Origin: an uncultured Ruminococcus sp.
GTDB taxonomy: Bacteria > Bacillota > Clostridia > Oscillospirales > Acutalibacteraceae
Reading direction: 5' to 3'
DNA: 64,000 nucleotides
Assembly: GCA_902785365.1 (NCBI GenBank)
Contig: CACZYC010000006.1
Span: 1 to 64,000, forward strand
Position 1 is the stretch's first letter. Each line of letters starts with the position of its first letter. A program made the position numbers and the translations under genes. The notes under the pieces are model-generated. The model was not told the origin of the DNA. It saw only the letters and a program-made list of their open reading frames with translations, and ran no database searches. Positions 16,525-24,766 of the stretch are shown here, piece by piece.

Positions 16525-17784
16525 ATGAAGAAAAAATTACTATCACTGTTTTTGATAGCTATTCTCGCATGTTCTCCGTTTGTGATTCCTGTCGCAAGCG
16601 CTGATACCGAGGGTGACTACAAACAGCAGCTCAGCAACCTTGCCGACAAGGAAGCTGAATACCAGGAACAGCTTGACGCCGCCAAATCCGACATCAAGGA
16701 TAAGGAAGCGTACAGCAAAACTCTCGTAAATCAGGTTGATACTCTGAACGAGGAGATTGAAACTTACAACAGCGAAATCTCTTCTCTCAATGACTCGATA
16801 GCTGAGAAGCAGGCGCTTATCGATAAGGCTAATAAAGACATTGAAGGTCAGATGAATACGCTCAAAAAGCGTTTGAGAACTATCTATATGGCGGGCGAAA
16901 CTTCCGACCTTGAGATTATTCTGGGCGCCAAGGATTTCTCCGACTTTCTCGACAAGGTTCAGCTTGTAAAAACTTTGTCCGACTATGACAAGGAGTTAAT
17001 CGGTAAAATCCAGACCAGACTCGACAAGGTTTCGGGCGAAAAGGAAGCCATGGAAAATGAGAAGGTTGAACTTGAGGACGCTGAATCTCAGCTTCAGGTA
17101 AAGGAAGACAAGCTCAACACACTCCTAGACGAGAACGAGGAAGTTCTCGCGGGCCTTTACGAGACAAAGAACAACGCTCAGTCAAAGCTTGAGCAGGCTG
17201 CCGCCCAGGAAGCGGAGATTCAGAGCCAGCTTGACGCTTATTATGAGGCTCAGAGAAAGAAAGCGGCAGAAGAAGCCGCAGCTAAAAACAATAACAACAA
17301 CTCAGGAGATAATAACGGAGGTAATAACGGCGGTTCAAGCGGTGGCGGCGGCCAGCAGGTCAACCCGTCCAGCGGCGGTTGGACATGGCCTACTCCGGGT
17401 TGCTACAGTGTTCTTTCACCGTATGGTGAGGACAGAGGCTACAGCCATCAGGGCATAGATATCGGCGCGCCGATGGGAGCTACTGTTGTAGCTGCTAAGG
17501 GCGGCACGGTAATCACCTGCAACAACTCCTGTTCCCACAACTACGGCAAGTCCGGTTCCTGCGGTTGCGGCGGCGGCTTCGGTAACTATATCATTATCGA
17601 CCACGGCGGCGGATACAGCACAACTTACGGACATCTTACTTCCGCTAATGTTTCAACAGGACAGAGCGTATCGGCAGGGCAGGCAATCGGAACAGTTGGT
17701 TCCACAGGCTGGTCAACGGGAGCTCACCTCCACTTTGAGACACGCTTGAACGGCGCGTCCTTCAACCCGATGTCACTGTACTAA
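16525..17784 (+). CDS. Secreted coiled-coil M23 peptidoglycan hydrolase (PcsB/EnvC-like)
   Basis: 419 residues. The signal peptide ends near residue 26 (VASA). A long coiled coil spans about 30-250, the module that FtsX binds in EnvC/PcsB-type proteins. A Gly/Asn-rich linker (about 255-285) follows, then an M23 metallopeptidase domain (about 295-419). Zinc ligands are visible in HQGIDIG (HxxxD) and HLHF. The insert between them holds four or five Cys (NNSCSH, GSCGCGG), an addition seen in some Firmicutes M23 proteins. AGAAGGTAT precedes the ATG. The gene order ftsE-ftsX-hydrolase supports FtsEX control of its activity. Confidence 0.88.
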   Translation: MKKKLLSLFLIAILACSPFVIPVASADTEGDYKQQLSNLADKEAEYQEQLDAAKSDIKDKEAYSKTLVNQVDTLNEEIETYNSEISSLNDSIAEKQALIDKANKDIEGQMNTLKKRLRTIYMAGETSDLEIILGAKDFSDFLDKVQLVKTLSDYDKELIGKIQTRLDKVSGEKEAMENEKVELEDAESQLQVKEDKLNTLLDENEEVLAGLYETKNNAQSKLEQAAAQEAEIQSQLDAYYEAQRKKAAEEAAAKNNNNNSGDNNGGNNGGSSGGGGQQVNPSSGGWTWPTPGCYSVLSPYGEDRGYSHQGIDIGAPMGATVVAAKGGTVITCNNSCSHNYGKSGSCGCGGGFGNYIIIDHGGGYSTTYGHLTSANVSTGQSVSAGQAIGTVGSTGWSTGAHLHFETRLNGASFNPMSLY

Positions 17785-17802
17785 ATTAATATATTCCTTT
17801 AT

Positions 17803-17832
17803 CCCCGCATAGAATATATGCGGGGGTATTTT
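17803..17832 (+). terminator. Terminator-like hairpin whose 3' arm holds the next ribosome site
   Basis: A near-perfect stem of about 9 bp (CCCCGCATA/TATGCGGGG) is followed by TATTTTT. It ends 1 bp before the next ATG, and the only ribosome site for that gene, GCGGGGG, is its 3' arm. Confidence 0.65.
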
Positions 17833-17833
17833 T

Positions 17834-18652
17834 ATGCTTGTAGCCTTGAATATAGAAAATCAACTGCCAAAAACACGTTTGGAAAAGCTCATCAATACGG
17901 TGAGAGGAGATAAAATTATATCCGAGATAAAAAACATCGGCGGGGTCGCTCTGCGCGATATTACGTACATAAACAGAAGGGGCAAAATCAATCTTGACAA
18001 ACTCGCTTCGGCGCTGGGAGAAACCAAGTGCATTATCTGTAACGGGGATGCAGCTCTGCCCGAGGGTTTTTTTCGTTTTGAAAATCGTGAGTTCAGGTCT
18101 TTGCTTTCAATAAACCTCGGCGTTTATATTTTGGAGGAACTCAAAAAAGCGGGTGAGAATTTGCCCGTCGGGTTTTGTGACCCCGATGGATTGTACAGCG
18201 AACACATTATACGATTGTCACGATGCTGTAATAATCTCACGGCGGTGACGGATAATTTGGAACAGTACGATGAAATATCCGAAAAGATACTGTACGACAG
18301 CGGCGCGGTAGTTTCGGTGACTGACAACAGGCGGAGACTTGCCGACTGCCGTCTTATTATTGCGCCAAAGCGTGTCCGCGAGCCGATTTGCACGCTCGGC
18401 AACACGGTAATTCTATCGGGCGAAAAACCTTCGGTCAGCCTGTCAGGAGTCTGCTATTATGAGTACAGTATCAGAACGCCGAATTCTTTCGCCGTTTTTA
18501 AACCGCCGCGGTTTACTGCCGAGTATTTTTCGGGCGCGCTGTATTCTTTGGCGCGCCGGTATGAACTCGGCTCGGTTGTGCCGACGTCGTGTTCCGACAG
18601 AGTGTTAAGTCAGACTCCCGCGTCACTTGTGAAGTATCTCAAAAACTCTTGA
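17834..18652 (+). CDS. Conserved-looking protein of unknown function
   Basis: 272 residues, not recognised. It has no signal peptide and no membrane span. Alternating hydrophobic strands and helices (CIICNGDAALPEG, YILEELKKAG, AVTDNLEQYDEISEKIL, CRLIIAPKRV) suggest a Rossmann-like alpha/beta fold with two halves. Three Cys lie in CIIC and RCC. Translation from ATG 17834 uses a GGGGG site locked in the hairpin before it. Its stop TGA overlaps the -35 box of the greA promoter. Confidence 0.6.
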   Translation: MLVALNIENQLPKTRLEKLINTVRGDKIISEIKNIGGVALRDITYINRRGKINLDKLASALGETKCIICNGDAALPEGFFRFENREFRSLLSINLGVYILEELKKAGENLPVGFCDPDGLYSEHIIRLSRCCNNLTAVTDNLEQYDEISEKILYDSGAVVSVTDNRRRLADCRLIIAPKRVREPICTLGNTVILSGEKPSVSLSGVCYYEYSIRTPNSFAVFKPPRFTAEYFSGALYSLARRYELGSVVPTSCSDRVLSQTPASLVKYLKNS

Positions 18653-18677
18653 CATTAACGTCCAAAAAAACTATAAT
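18649..18677 (+). promoter_or_regulatory. Promoter of greA-lysS
   Basis: Consensus TTGACA at 18649-18654 and TATAAT at 18672-18677, 17 bp apart. This is the strongest promoter seen in the window. Confidence 0.88.
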
Positions 18678-18760
18678 AATATGGTTGTAAACCGAGTGTA
18701 GAGCTTTATGTAAGCTTTACCTGTTATACTTAAAAGAAAATTCCGAAAGGATGGATAAAA

Positions 18761-19234
18761 ATGGAAAAAAAGATAATGCTCACAGAGCAGGGCCTCGCGA
18801 ATCTTGAGGAAGAATTAAGATATCTCAAAGGCGAGAAGCGCGCCGAAATGGCTGAGAAAATCAAGCTCGCTCGCTCCTACGGAGACCTTTCCGAGAACAG
18901 CGAATATGATGACGCCAAGAACGAGCAGGCTATTATGGAAGCTCGTATCCGCGACATCGAGGCTACTCTCAAAAACTACGAGCTTATCGACGAGTCCGAC
19001 GACAACGTAAGCCACGTAAGACTTTCATCCAAGGTTAAAGTTGAGATGATTGCCACAGGCTCAACACGTGAGTTCAAAATCGTAGGCGCCAGCGAGATTA
19101 ACCCCGCCGAGGGTAAAATCTCCGACGAAAGCCCCATCGGCAGAGCGCTTATGGGCCACAACGAAGGTGATGTTATCGAGACCGAAACACCCAGCGGCTC
19201 AGTTGCTGTTAAAATTCTTGAAATTTCCAAATAA
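18761..19234 (+). CDS. greA: Transcription elongation factor GreA
   Basis: 157 residues, the standard length. It rescues backtracked RNA polymerase by stimulating transcript cleavage. The N-terminal coiled coil (1-75) has LARSYGDLSENSEYDDAK near residues 37-55, containing the catalytic acidic tip (DLSENSEYDDAK). The C-terminal FKBP-like domain ends in PSGSVAVKILEI. AAAGGATGG precedes the ATG. It is followed after 32 bp by lysS, the classic greA-lysS pair. Confidence 0.95.
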   Translation: MEKKIMLTEQGLANLEEELRYLKGEKRAEMAEKIKLARSYGDLSENSEYDDAKNEQAIMEARIRDIEATLKNYELIDESDDNVSHVRLSSKVKVEMIATGSTREFKIVGASEINPAEGKISDESPIGRALMGHNEGDVIETETPSGSVAVKILEISK

Positions 19235-19266
19235 TCAAAGAAAAATTTGAAAAGGGGAGTCTAAAA

Positions 19267-20754
19267 ATGACTGACAAACCACAACAGATTCAGATATCCA
19301 GCGATCCCGTAAAGGCTCGTTTTGATAAACTGAAAATTTTACAGGATATGGGACGCGACCCGTTTGAGATTACTACCTCAGACCGCGACACTAACTGCCT
19401 TGAAATCGCTGAAAAGTTCGACGAGCTCGAGGGCAAGACCGTTATCATCGCGGGACGTGTTATGTCTAAGCGCGGCAAGGGTAAGGTTACGTTCCTTGAT
19501 ATTCACGACCTCAGCGGTAAGGTTCAGGTTTTCGCAAAGCGCGACGATTTGGGCGAGGACGAGTACGCCATTCTCAAGCGCTGGGATATAGGCGATATCG
19601 TCGAGGTCAAGGGTTTTGTGTTTAAAACCCAGATGGGCGAGGTGAGCGTTCACGCCGAGGCTGTGAAGCTGCTCTCAAAGTCGCTCCAGCCGCTTCCCGA
19701 GAAATATCACGGTCTTACAAACACCGACATGCGTTACCGCCAGAGATATACGGATTTAATTATGAACGCGGACGTTAAGGACACTTTCCTCAAGCGCTCC
19801 AAGATTATCTCCACAATCCGCTCTTTTCTCGACAAAGAGAACTTTATCGAGGTCGAGACTCCCATGCTCGTTTCCAACGCGGGCGGCGCGGCGGCAAGAC
19901 CTTTCTTTACGCACTTTAACGCTCTTGACGAGGACTTAAAGCTCAGAATCTCGCTTGAGCTCTATTTAAAACGTCTTATCGTAGGCGGACTTGAGCGTGT
20001 ATACGAAATCGGACGAGTATTCCGCAACGAGGGTGTAGACACACGCCACAACCCTGAGTTTACTCTTATGGAGCTCTATCAGGCGTATACCGACTACAAC
20101 GGTATGATGGACTTAACCGAGCGTATGTACCGCCATGTTGCCAAGGAAGTAACAGGCAGCGAGCAGGTTGTTTACGGCGAGCACACTATCGACTTCTCAA
20201 AGCCGTTTGAGCGTATTACAATGGTTGACGCCGTTAAGAAGTACGCCGATGTTGACTGGAACGAGGTCGAGGACGTTGAAACCGCCCGAAAGATTGCGGA
20301 CAAGCTCAACGTTGAGTACGAGGACAGACACAAGAAGGGCGAAATTCTCAGCCTTATTTTTGAGGAATATGTTGAGGAGCACCTCATCCAGCCCACATTT
20401 GTAATGGACCACCCGATTGAAATCTCTCCGCTCACCAAGAAGAAACCCGATAACCCCGACTATGTTGAGCGCTTCGAGATGTTCATCAACGGCTGGGAGA
20501 TGGCGAACGCCTACTCCGAGCTCAACGACCCGATTGACCAGCGCGAACGCTTCAAGGCTCAGGAGGAAGCTCTCGCACAGGGTGACGAGGAAGCCAACAC
20601 AACCGACGAGGACTTTTTGAACGCCCTTGAAATCGGTATGCCCCCCACAGGCGGTATAGGTTACGGCATCGACCGACTGGCTATGATTATGACAAATTCC
20701 CCCGCTATCCGCGACGTGATTTTGTTCCCGACAATGAAGTCCCTCGACAAGTAA
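19267..20754 (+). CDS. lysS: Lysyl-tRNA synthetase, class II
   Basis: 495 residues, the usual length. It charges tRNA-Lys. The N-terminal OB-fold anticodon-binding domain spans about 50-155. Class II motif 1 is FIEVETPML near 197, motif 2 is VFRNEGVDTRHNPEFT near 252-267 and motif 3 is GIGYGIDRLAM near 470. AAAAGGGGAG precedes the ATG. It shares the greA promoter, and no separate T-box is seen. Confidence 0.96.
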   Translation: MTDKPQQIQISSDPVKARFDKLKILQDMGRDPFEITTSDRDTNCLEIAEKFDELEGKTVIIAGRVMSKRGKGKVTFLDIHDLSGKVQVFAKRDDLGEDEYAILKRWDIGDIVEVKGFVFKTQMGEVSVHAEAVKLLSKSLQPLPEKYHGLTNTDMRYRQRYTDLIMNADVKDTFLKRSKIISTIRSFLDKENFIEVETPMLVSNAGGAAARPFFTHFNALDEDLKLRISLELYLKRLIVGGLERVYEIGRVFRNEGVDTRHNPEFTLMELYQAYTDYNGMMDLTERMYRHVAKEVTGSEQVVYGEHTIDFSKPFERITMVDAVKKYADVDWNEVEDVETARKIADKLNVEYEDRHKKGEILSLIFEEYVEEHLIQPTFVMDHPIEISPLTKKKPDNPDYVERFEMFINGWEMANAYSELNDPIDQRERFKAQEEALAQGDEEANTTDEDFLNALEIGMPPTGGIGYGIDRLAMIMTNSPAIRDVILFPTMKSLDK

Positions 20755-20807
20755 CACCCTCAAAAATGGCTTATCTATGCGGTTTCTGAACGTCACGAAG
20801 TACCGAA

Positions 20808-20840
20808 TTTACACCATTTACACCAAACTTACACCAAACG
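20808..20840. repeat. Short TTACACCA repeats after lysS
   Basis: TTACACCA begins at 20809, 20818 and 20829, giving close direct repeats (spacing 9 and 11). They sit between lysS and the first accessory gene and resemble integrase arm sites, or the tail of a lost integrase gene. This might be the left edge of the mobile region; no matching end repeat was found. Confidence 0.35.
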
Positions 20841-20888
20841 ATGCAGAAAATCGTGCAGAGCTGAAACAATCGCATATTTTACAAAACC

Positions 20889-20917
20889 AAAGGCAGCCTT
20901 AATTAAGGTTGCCTTTT
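20889..20917 (+). terminator. Terminator before the zinc-ribbon gene
   Basis: AAAGGCAGCCTT, loop AATT, AAGGTTGCCTTTT, with one G-U pair and a T run. Confidence 0.75.
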
Positions 20918-20992
20918 GTACTATTTTGTCGAATCGCAAACTATTACATTCTCTGTTTCTTTGTATAATATCAGATAGAAGGGGAGATGAAT

Positions 20993-22201
20993 ATGAAGAA
21001 GGCTTTGTCAGAAGTATGTCCTGAATTGATTTCAGAATGGTCGCAGAAAAACTCACCTCTAAAACCTGAGAGCATTACATACGGCTCGAACAAAAAAGTA
21101 TGGTGGAAAGGTAAATGCGGACACGAATGGAAGGCTTCTGTTAAGAACAGAGTAATAAGTCATAGCGGTTGTCCGTACTGTTCACACAACGAGATATTAA
21201 AAGGCTTTAATGACCTTGCCTCTCAAAAGCCTGAAATAGCGACTGAATGGTCGAAGAAGAATGAACCGTTACTTCCCACTCAGGTAACAGTTTTTGCTAA
21301 CCGTAAGGCTTGGTGGAAATGCAAGGAGTGTGATAATGAATGGGAAACGCTGATTTCAACACGTTCGGGAGGTAGTAAATGCCCATATTGTAGCGGGTTG
21401 ATACTTTTAAAAGGTTTCAATGATTTTGCTACTGTTCATCCACAGCTCGCAAAAGAGTGGTCAGAACGTAATTCCCCGATGACACCTGATATGATAAATG
21501 AGAAATCACGAAAAAACGTGTGGTGGAAATGCCGGACTTGCGGTTATGAATGGAGATCGGTTATTAATTCGAGAGTGAAGGGTGCAATGTGTCCCGTTTG
21601 CGCTGACAGAGCTGTATTAAGCGGTTATAATGATTTGGCGACAACCGACGCACATTTGCTTTCTGAATGGGACTATGAGAAAAATAAGGATATTTCGCCA
21701 GAGAGTATTTCGAGAAGCTCAATGTATAGTGTTTGGTGGAAATGTTCATTAAATCATTCTTGGAAAGCAAAGATATATGAAAGAGCCGTTTGCGGTAAAG
21801 AGTGCAGAGTATGTGAAAGCGACTATTTGTCTGTTCTTCCGAAATTAGCGGTAATGTATTACGCGGGAATGAATAATCTATCAGTTCAAATTGACAGCGA
21901 TTCAATTATCGGCATACCTTTAGAAACATATATTGCCGAAGAAAAACTTGTTATTGAAACATATAAAAAGACGGAGGCAGTTGATAGGCTGAAAAAATAT
22001 CTTTGTGAAAAACGAAATATTAGGTTTATTAATATCCCTTACAATTCAGGAAATGAGGTTGCATTTTTAGAAAAAGTAAAACAGGCATTCCGACGTGTCC
22101 ATATTTTTATTAACTCTGATACGGAAAAAGATGCTGAAACTATAATGGAAAAATTCTATGCTTGGAGATTTAAGCAATCTGAAATAATAAGGAGGAATTG
22201 A
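20993..22201 (+). CDS. Zinc-ribbon repeat protein with nuclease-like C-terminus
   Basis: 402 residues. Four tandem ribbons of about 65-70 residues (about 1-265) each carry a VWWKC/WKG-CGHEW half and a CPYC or CxxC half, matching the probable zinc-ribbon family PF14311. The C-terminal 130 residues have IPLETYIAEEKLVIET and later RFINIPYNSG. This fits the core of a PD-(D/E)XK/Vsr-like nuclease, but the usual Asp is Glu and the expected G-x-H after the acidic strand is missing, so activity is doubtful. ATG 20993 is 6 nt after AGGGGAG; the ATG at 20987 is too close. The -10-like TATAAT at 20964 may start transcription. Defence or DNA-binding roles are inferred only. Confidence 0.65.
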   Translation: MKKALSEVCPELISEWSQKNSPLKPESITYGSNKKVWWKGKCGHEWKASVKNRVISHSGCPYCSHNEILKGFNDLASQKPEIATEWSKKNEPLLPTQVTVFANRKAWWKCKECDNEWETLISTRSGGSKCPYCSGLILLKGFNDFATVHPQLAKEWSERNSPMTPDMINEKSRKNVWWKCRTCGYEWRSVINSRVKGAMCPVCADRAVLSGYNDLATTDAHLLSEWDYEKNKDISPESISRSSMYSVWWKCSLNHSWKAKIYERAVCGKECRVCESDYLSVLPKLAVMYYAGMNNLSVQIDSDSIIGIPLETYIAEEKLVIETYKKTEAVDRLKKYLCEKRNIRFINIPYNSGNEVAFLEKVKQAFRRVHIFINSDTEKDAETIMEKFYAWRFKQSEIIRRN

Positions 22202-22203
22202 TT

Positions 22204-22377
22204 ATGAAGGACGTTAAGTATCATTTGTATTTCAGTTATCAGGAACAAAGCCAATTACTAAAGGCTTTGGTAAATCTAAAAAACGAGCTTTTAGCTCAAG
22301 GAAAGTACGCTGATCCTGTGGATGAGCTGATTATAAAAGTAACAAAAGCCCACAGAAAGAAGCTAAAAGTCATATAG
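22204..22377 (+). CDS. 57-residue protein, paralogue of the ICE protein at 43948
   Basis: It starts 2 bp after the preceding stop with AAGGAGG upstream. The sequence begins MKDVKYHLYFSYQEQSQLL and ends with DELIIKVTKA plus a basic tail and KVI. It aligns along its whole length with the 64-residue product at 43948-44142 (MKxxxFYLxF, Q-x2-LL, GKxxDxxDELIxKVxKA, KVI). Function is unknown. The match links the zinc-ribbon unit to the conjugative element. Confidence 0.7.
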   Translation: MKDVKYHLYFSYQEQSQLLKALVNLKNELLAQGKYADPVDELIIKVTKAHRKKLKVI

Positions 22378-22383
22378 TTTTCC

Positions 22384-22423
22384 GTACCGTCTATCTCTTT
22401 TTTGAGGTAGGCGGTATTTTTTT
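22384..22423 (+). terminator. Terminator
   Basis: A 13-bp stem with G-U pairs (TACCGTCTATCTC with GAGGTAGGCGGTA) is followed by seven T. Confidence 0.85.
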
Positions 22424-22545
22424 GAAAAAATATTTCTGAACCCTATAAAAATGGGTGTGCAGTATAATACCCTTTGTGCAAATGTATAGAGAGATACGTT
22501 CAACCATTCTGTATTTTCTCTATGCACCTTGACAATTAAATATAC

Positions 22546-22782
22546 ATTTCGTTAAGACTTGAGTCTCAACGAGGCGCAGAAGCGCGAGCCAACGTATTCA
22601 GGTACGCGAGGACACTCCATATATAATATATATTAGTATGGGGCGAGCGAGAATCCCTGTTACAAGTATCAGGCTGCTCCTGATACGGCGATGACAGTTG
22701 AGAGGATGGTACTCCCGTAAAGGCTCATAGTGAGAGGTGAAATTCCTGTGGTACGGCTCAGCAAGCCGTAACTTAACGAAAT
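22546..22782 (+). ncRNA. Candidate structured RNA upstream of parA
   Basis: The stretch 22424-22874 has no gene but a dense fold. A long-range perfect 11-bp stem (22546-22556 with 22772-22782) closes the structure. Inside are a tetraloop hairpin GCGC-AGAA-GCGC (22574-22585), a stem CTCCATA/TATGGGG (22615-22643), an 8-bp hairpin (22666-22686), CTCA/TGAG (22723-22733) and a 7-bp hairpin TACGGCT/AGCCGTA (22752-22770). TTGACA at 22529 could be a -35 box. I do not recognise an Rfam family. It could be a regulatory leader, a replication-control RNA or an origin of the element. Confidence 0.5.
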
Positions 22783-22874
22783 CCCACACTTAATCCGTAT
22801 GGGGTGTCGAGGACAAATAAGCGGATAACAACGCATTGTGTTTACAATATAAGACTTTGAAAGGAGGAAATTGT

Positions 22875-23693
22875 ATGTGCAAGACGATGGCCGTCTGTAA
22901 TCAGAAAGGCGGCGTCGGCAAAACTACGACCACAGTAAATCTCGGAGTAGGTTTAGCTATGCAGGGTAAGCGCGTGTTGCTTGTGGACGCTGATCCGCAG
23001 GCAGACTTAACAGCTTCTCTCGGTTGGCAGGATACCGACAGCTTGGATATTACTATTTCGGATAAGCTGTCGGATGTTATAAGAGATGTTAATTCAGAAG
23101 CGACAAGCGGTATTCTTCATCACAAGGAGAATGTAGACCTTCTTCCCTCTAATCTTGAATTATCAGCTTTTGAGATGTCGCTTGTAACGGCAATGAGCAG
23201 AGAAACAGCTATGAGAAAGTATTTAGATACCGTAAAACATAACTATGACTACATTATCATAGACTGTATGCCCTCGCTTGGTATGATAACGCTCAACGCG
23301 CTGACAGCCGCCGACAGCGTAATAATTCCCGTTCAGGCTCAATACCTGCCCGCGAAGGGTATGACGCAGTTATTACAGACGGTTTCTAAAGTAAAAAAGC
23401 ATATTAACCCCGATTTGAAGATCGAGGGTATTCTGCTTACAATCGTAGACAACAGAACAAACCTCGCTAAGAGTACAATGGACGCTATCAGAAAGAATTT
23501 CGGTAGCGTCATTAAAATTTTCGGGACAAAAATCCCCGCGGCTGTAAAGGCAGCCGAGGTTGCTTCAAAAGGCGAAAGCATTTACAAGTATGAACCGAAC
23601 AGCGCAGTAGCGCGAGCCTACGAACATTTTACGAAGGAGGTGTTATCAAGTGGCAAACAGAAAGAGCGACTTTTCACTCCCGACGCTCGATGA
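22875..23693 (+). CDS. parA: ParA/Soj-type partition ATPase
   Basis: 272 residues; an ATP-dependent partner of ParB that stabilises or positions the element. The deviant Walker A is NQKGGVGKTTT at residues 9-19, the A' motif VDADPQ is near 43, and the Walker B-like IIIDCMPSLG is near 127. ATG 22875 was chosen because AAGGAGGA lies 6 nt upstream; an upstream in-frame ATG at 22836 has no site. Its 3' end overlaps parB by 44 bp in another frame. The candidate RNA lies in its leader. Confidence 0.9.
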   Translation: MCKTMAVCNQKGGVGKTTTTVNLGVGLAMQGKRVLLVDADPQADLTASLGWQDTDSLDITISDKLSDVIRDVNSEATSGILHHKENVDLLPSNLELSAFEMSLVTAMSRETAMRKYLDTVKHNYDYIIIDCMPSLGMITLNALTAADSVIIPVQAQYLPAKGMTQLLQTVSKVKKHINPDLKIEGILLTIVDNRTNLAKSTMDAIRKNFGSVIKIFGTKIPAAVKAAEVASKGESIYKYEPNSAVARAYEHFTKEVLSSGKQKERLFTPDAR

Positions 23694-24591
23694 CCTCTTT
23701 TCCTCACAGGAAGAACGCGACGCGAAGAAAAACGGAGTAATCAGAGAAATACCGCTTGAATTGATAGACGGTTTTCCGAATCATCCGTTTAAGGTTAAGG
23801 ACGACGAAGAAATGTTCAAGCTCGTTGAAAGCGTAAAGACAAACGGCGTACTAACTCCCGCTATCCTCCGCCCCAAAGAGAACGGAAGATATGAAATGGT
23901 ATCGGGACACAGGCGCAAAAGAGCCTGTGAGCTTGCTCAGATGGACACTATACGATGTGAGGTCAGAGATTTAACGGACGATGAGGCTACAATCCTTATG
24001 GTAGAAAGCAATTATCACCGTCCCGAAATACTGCCGAGCGAAAAAGCCTTTGCGTATAAAATGCGGTTGGAAGCTATGAAGCGTCAAGGAAAGCGAAATG
24101 ATTTAACTTCTGCAACACCGTTGCAGAAGTCAGGAAAGACAAGCCGAGAAATACTTGCCGAGGAAAGCGGCGAAAGCCACGAGCAGATAAGGAAGTATAT
24201 ACGTCTTACCTATCTCATACCCAAGCTGCTTGATTTAGTTGACGAGGGCAGTATCAAAATGCGCCCTGCCGTTGAGCTGTCGTATCTGAACGAGGATTTT
24301 CAACAGGCTGTGCTTGAAGAAATTGAACTCAATCTCTCAACGCCCTCACACGCGCAGGCTATCAGGCTGAGAAAAATGCAGGACGAAGGCACATTGTCTA
24401 CACAGACTATCAGCGAGATTATGTGCGAGGAAAAGCCAAATCAAAAGGAACGGATTGTTTTAAGCAGCGATAGAGTACGCAAGCTCATTCCGAAAAGCGT
24501 AACGCTCGATAAAACCGAGGACTACGTTTGCAAGGCGCTGGAACACTATGCGAAATATCAAAAACGCATAGCTGAACGTGACAGCCGCTAA
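23650..24591 (+). CDS. parB: ParB/Spo0J-type partition protein
   Basis: 313 residues from GTG 23650, with AAGGAGGTG 7-8 nt upstream. The ParB nuclease-like N-terminal domain spans about 30-130 (VKTNGVLTPAILRP, YEMVSGHRRKRACE, MVESNYHR). The helix-turn-helix core follows (SREILAEESGESHEQIRKYIRLT near 170-195). It would bind parS-like sites and load ParA. I did not identify a parS palindrome. The long overlap with parA couples their translation. Confidence 0.88.
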   Translation: MANRKSDFSLPTLDDLFSSQEERDAKKNGVIREIPLELIDGFPNHPFKVKDDEEMFKLVESVKTNGVLTPAILRPKENGRYEMVSGHRRKRACELAQMDTIRCEVRDLTDDEATILMVESNYHRPEILPSEKAFAYKMRLEAMKRQGKRNDLTSATPLQKSGKTSREILAEESGESHEQIRKYIRLTYLIPKLLDLVDEGSIKMRPAVELSYLNEDFQQAVLEEIELNLSTPSHAQAIRLRKMQDEGTLSTQTISEIMCEEKPNQKERIVLSSDRVRKLIPKSVTLDKTEDYVCKALEHYAKYQKRIAERDSR

Positions 24592-24718
24592 AAATTCCCC
24601 CTTTCTCACACTCTAACCCCCGTTACTATCTTTACTACCCGAAAAAGAAATCTATCTCTCTAATAAATAACTATCTCTTTAAAGATAGGACGGACAATTC
24701 AACAATCAATTTAACACA

Positions 24719-24749
24719 GGGACAGTTTTCAACAACTGTCCTCATTTTT
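24719..24749 (+). terminator. Terminator-like hairpin before the adhesin gene
   Basis: 8-bp stem GGACAGTT/AACTGTCC, then TCATTTTTA. A near-identical hairpin lies inside the T4CP gene at 44297-44319. Confidence 0.65.
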
Positions 24750-24766
24750 ACGGAGGTAAAACCAAG

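Noticed and set aside
22546-22782. Group II or group I intron, or RNase P/tmRNA
   Set aside because: No domain V-like hairpin, no reverse transcriptase or homing endonuclease gene, and no match to the conserved cores I know.
24596-24700. Possible small gene between parB and the adhesin
   Set aside because: No start with a ribosome site; only short palindromes and the terminator.
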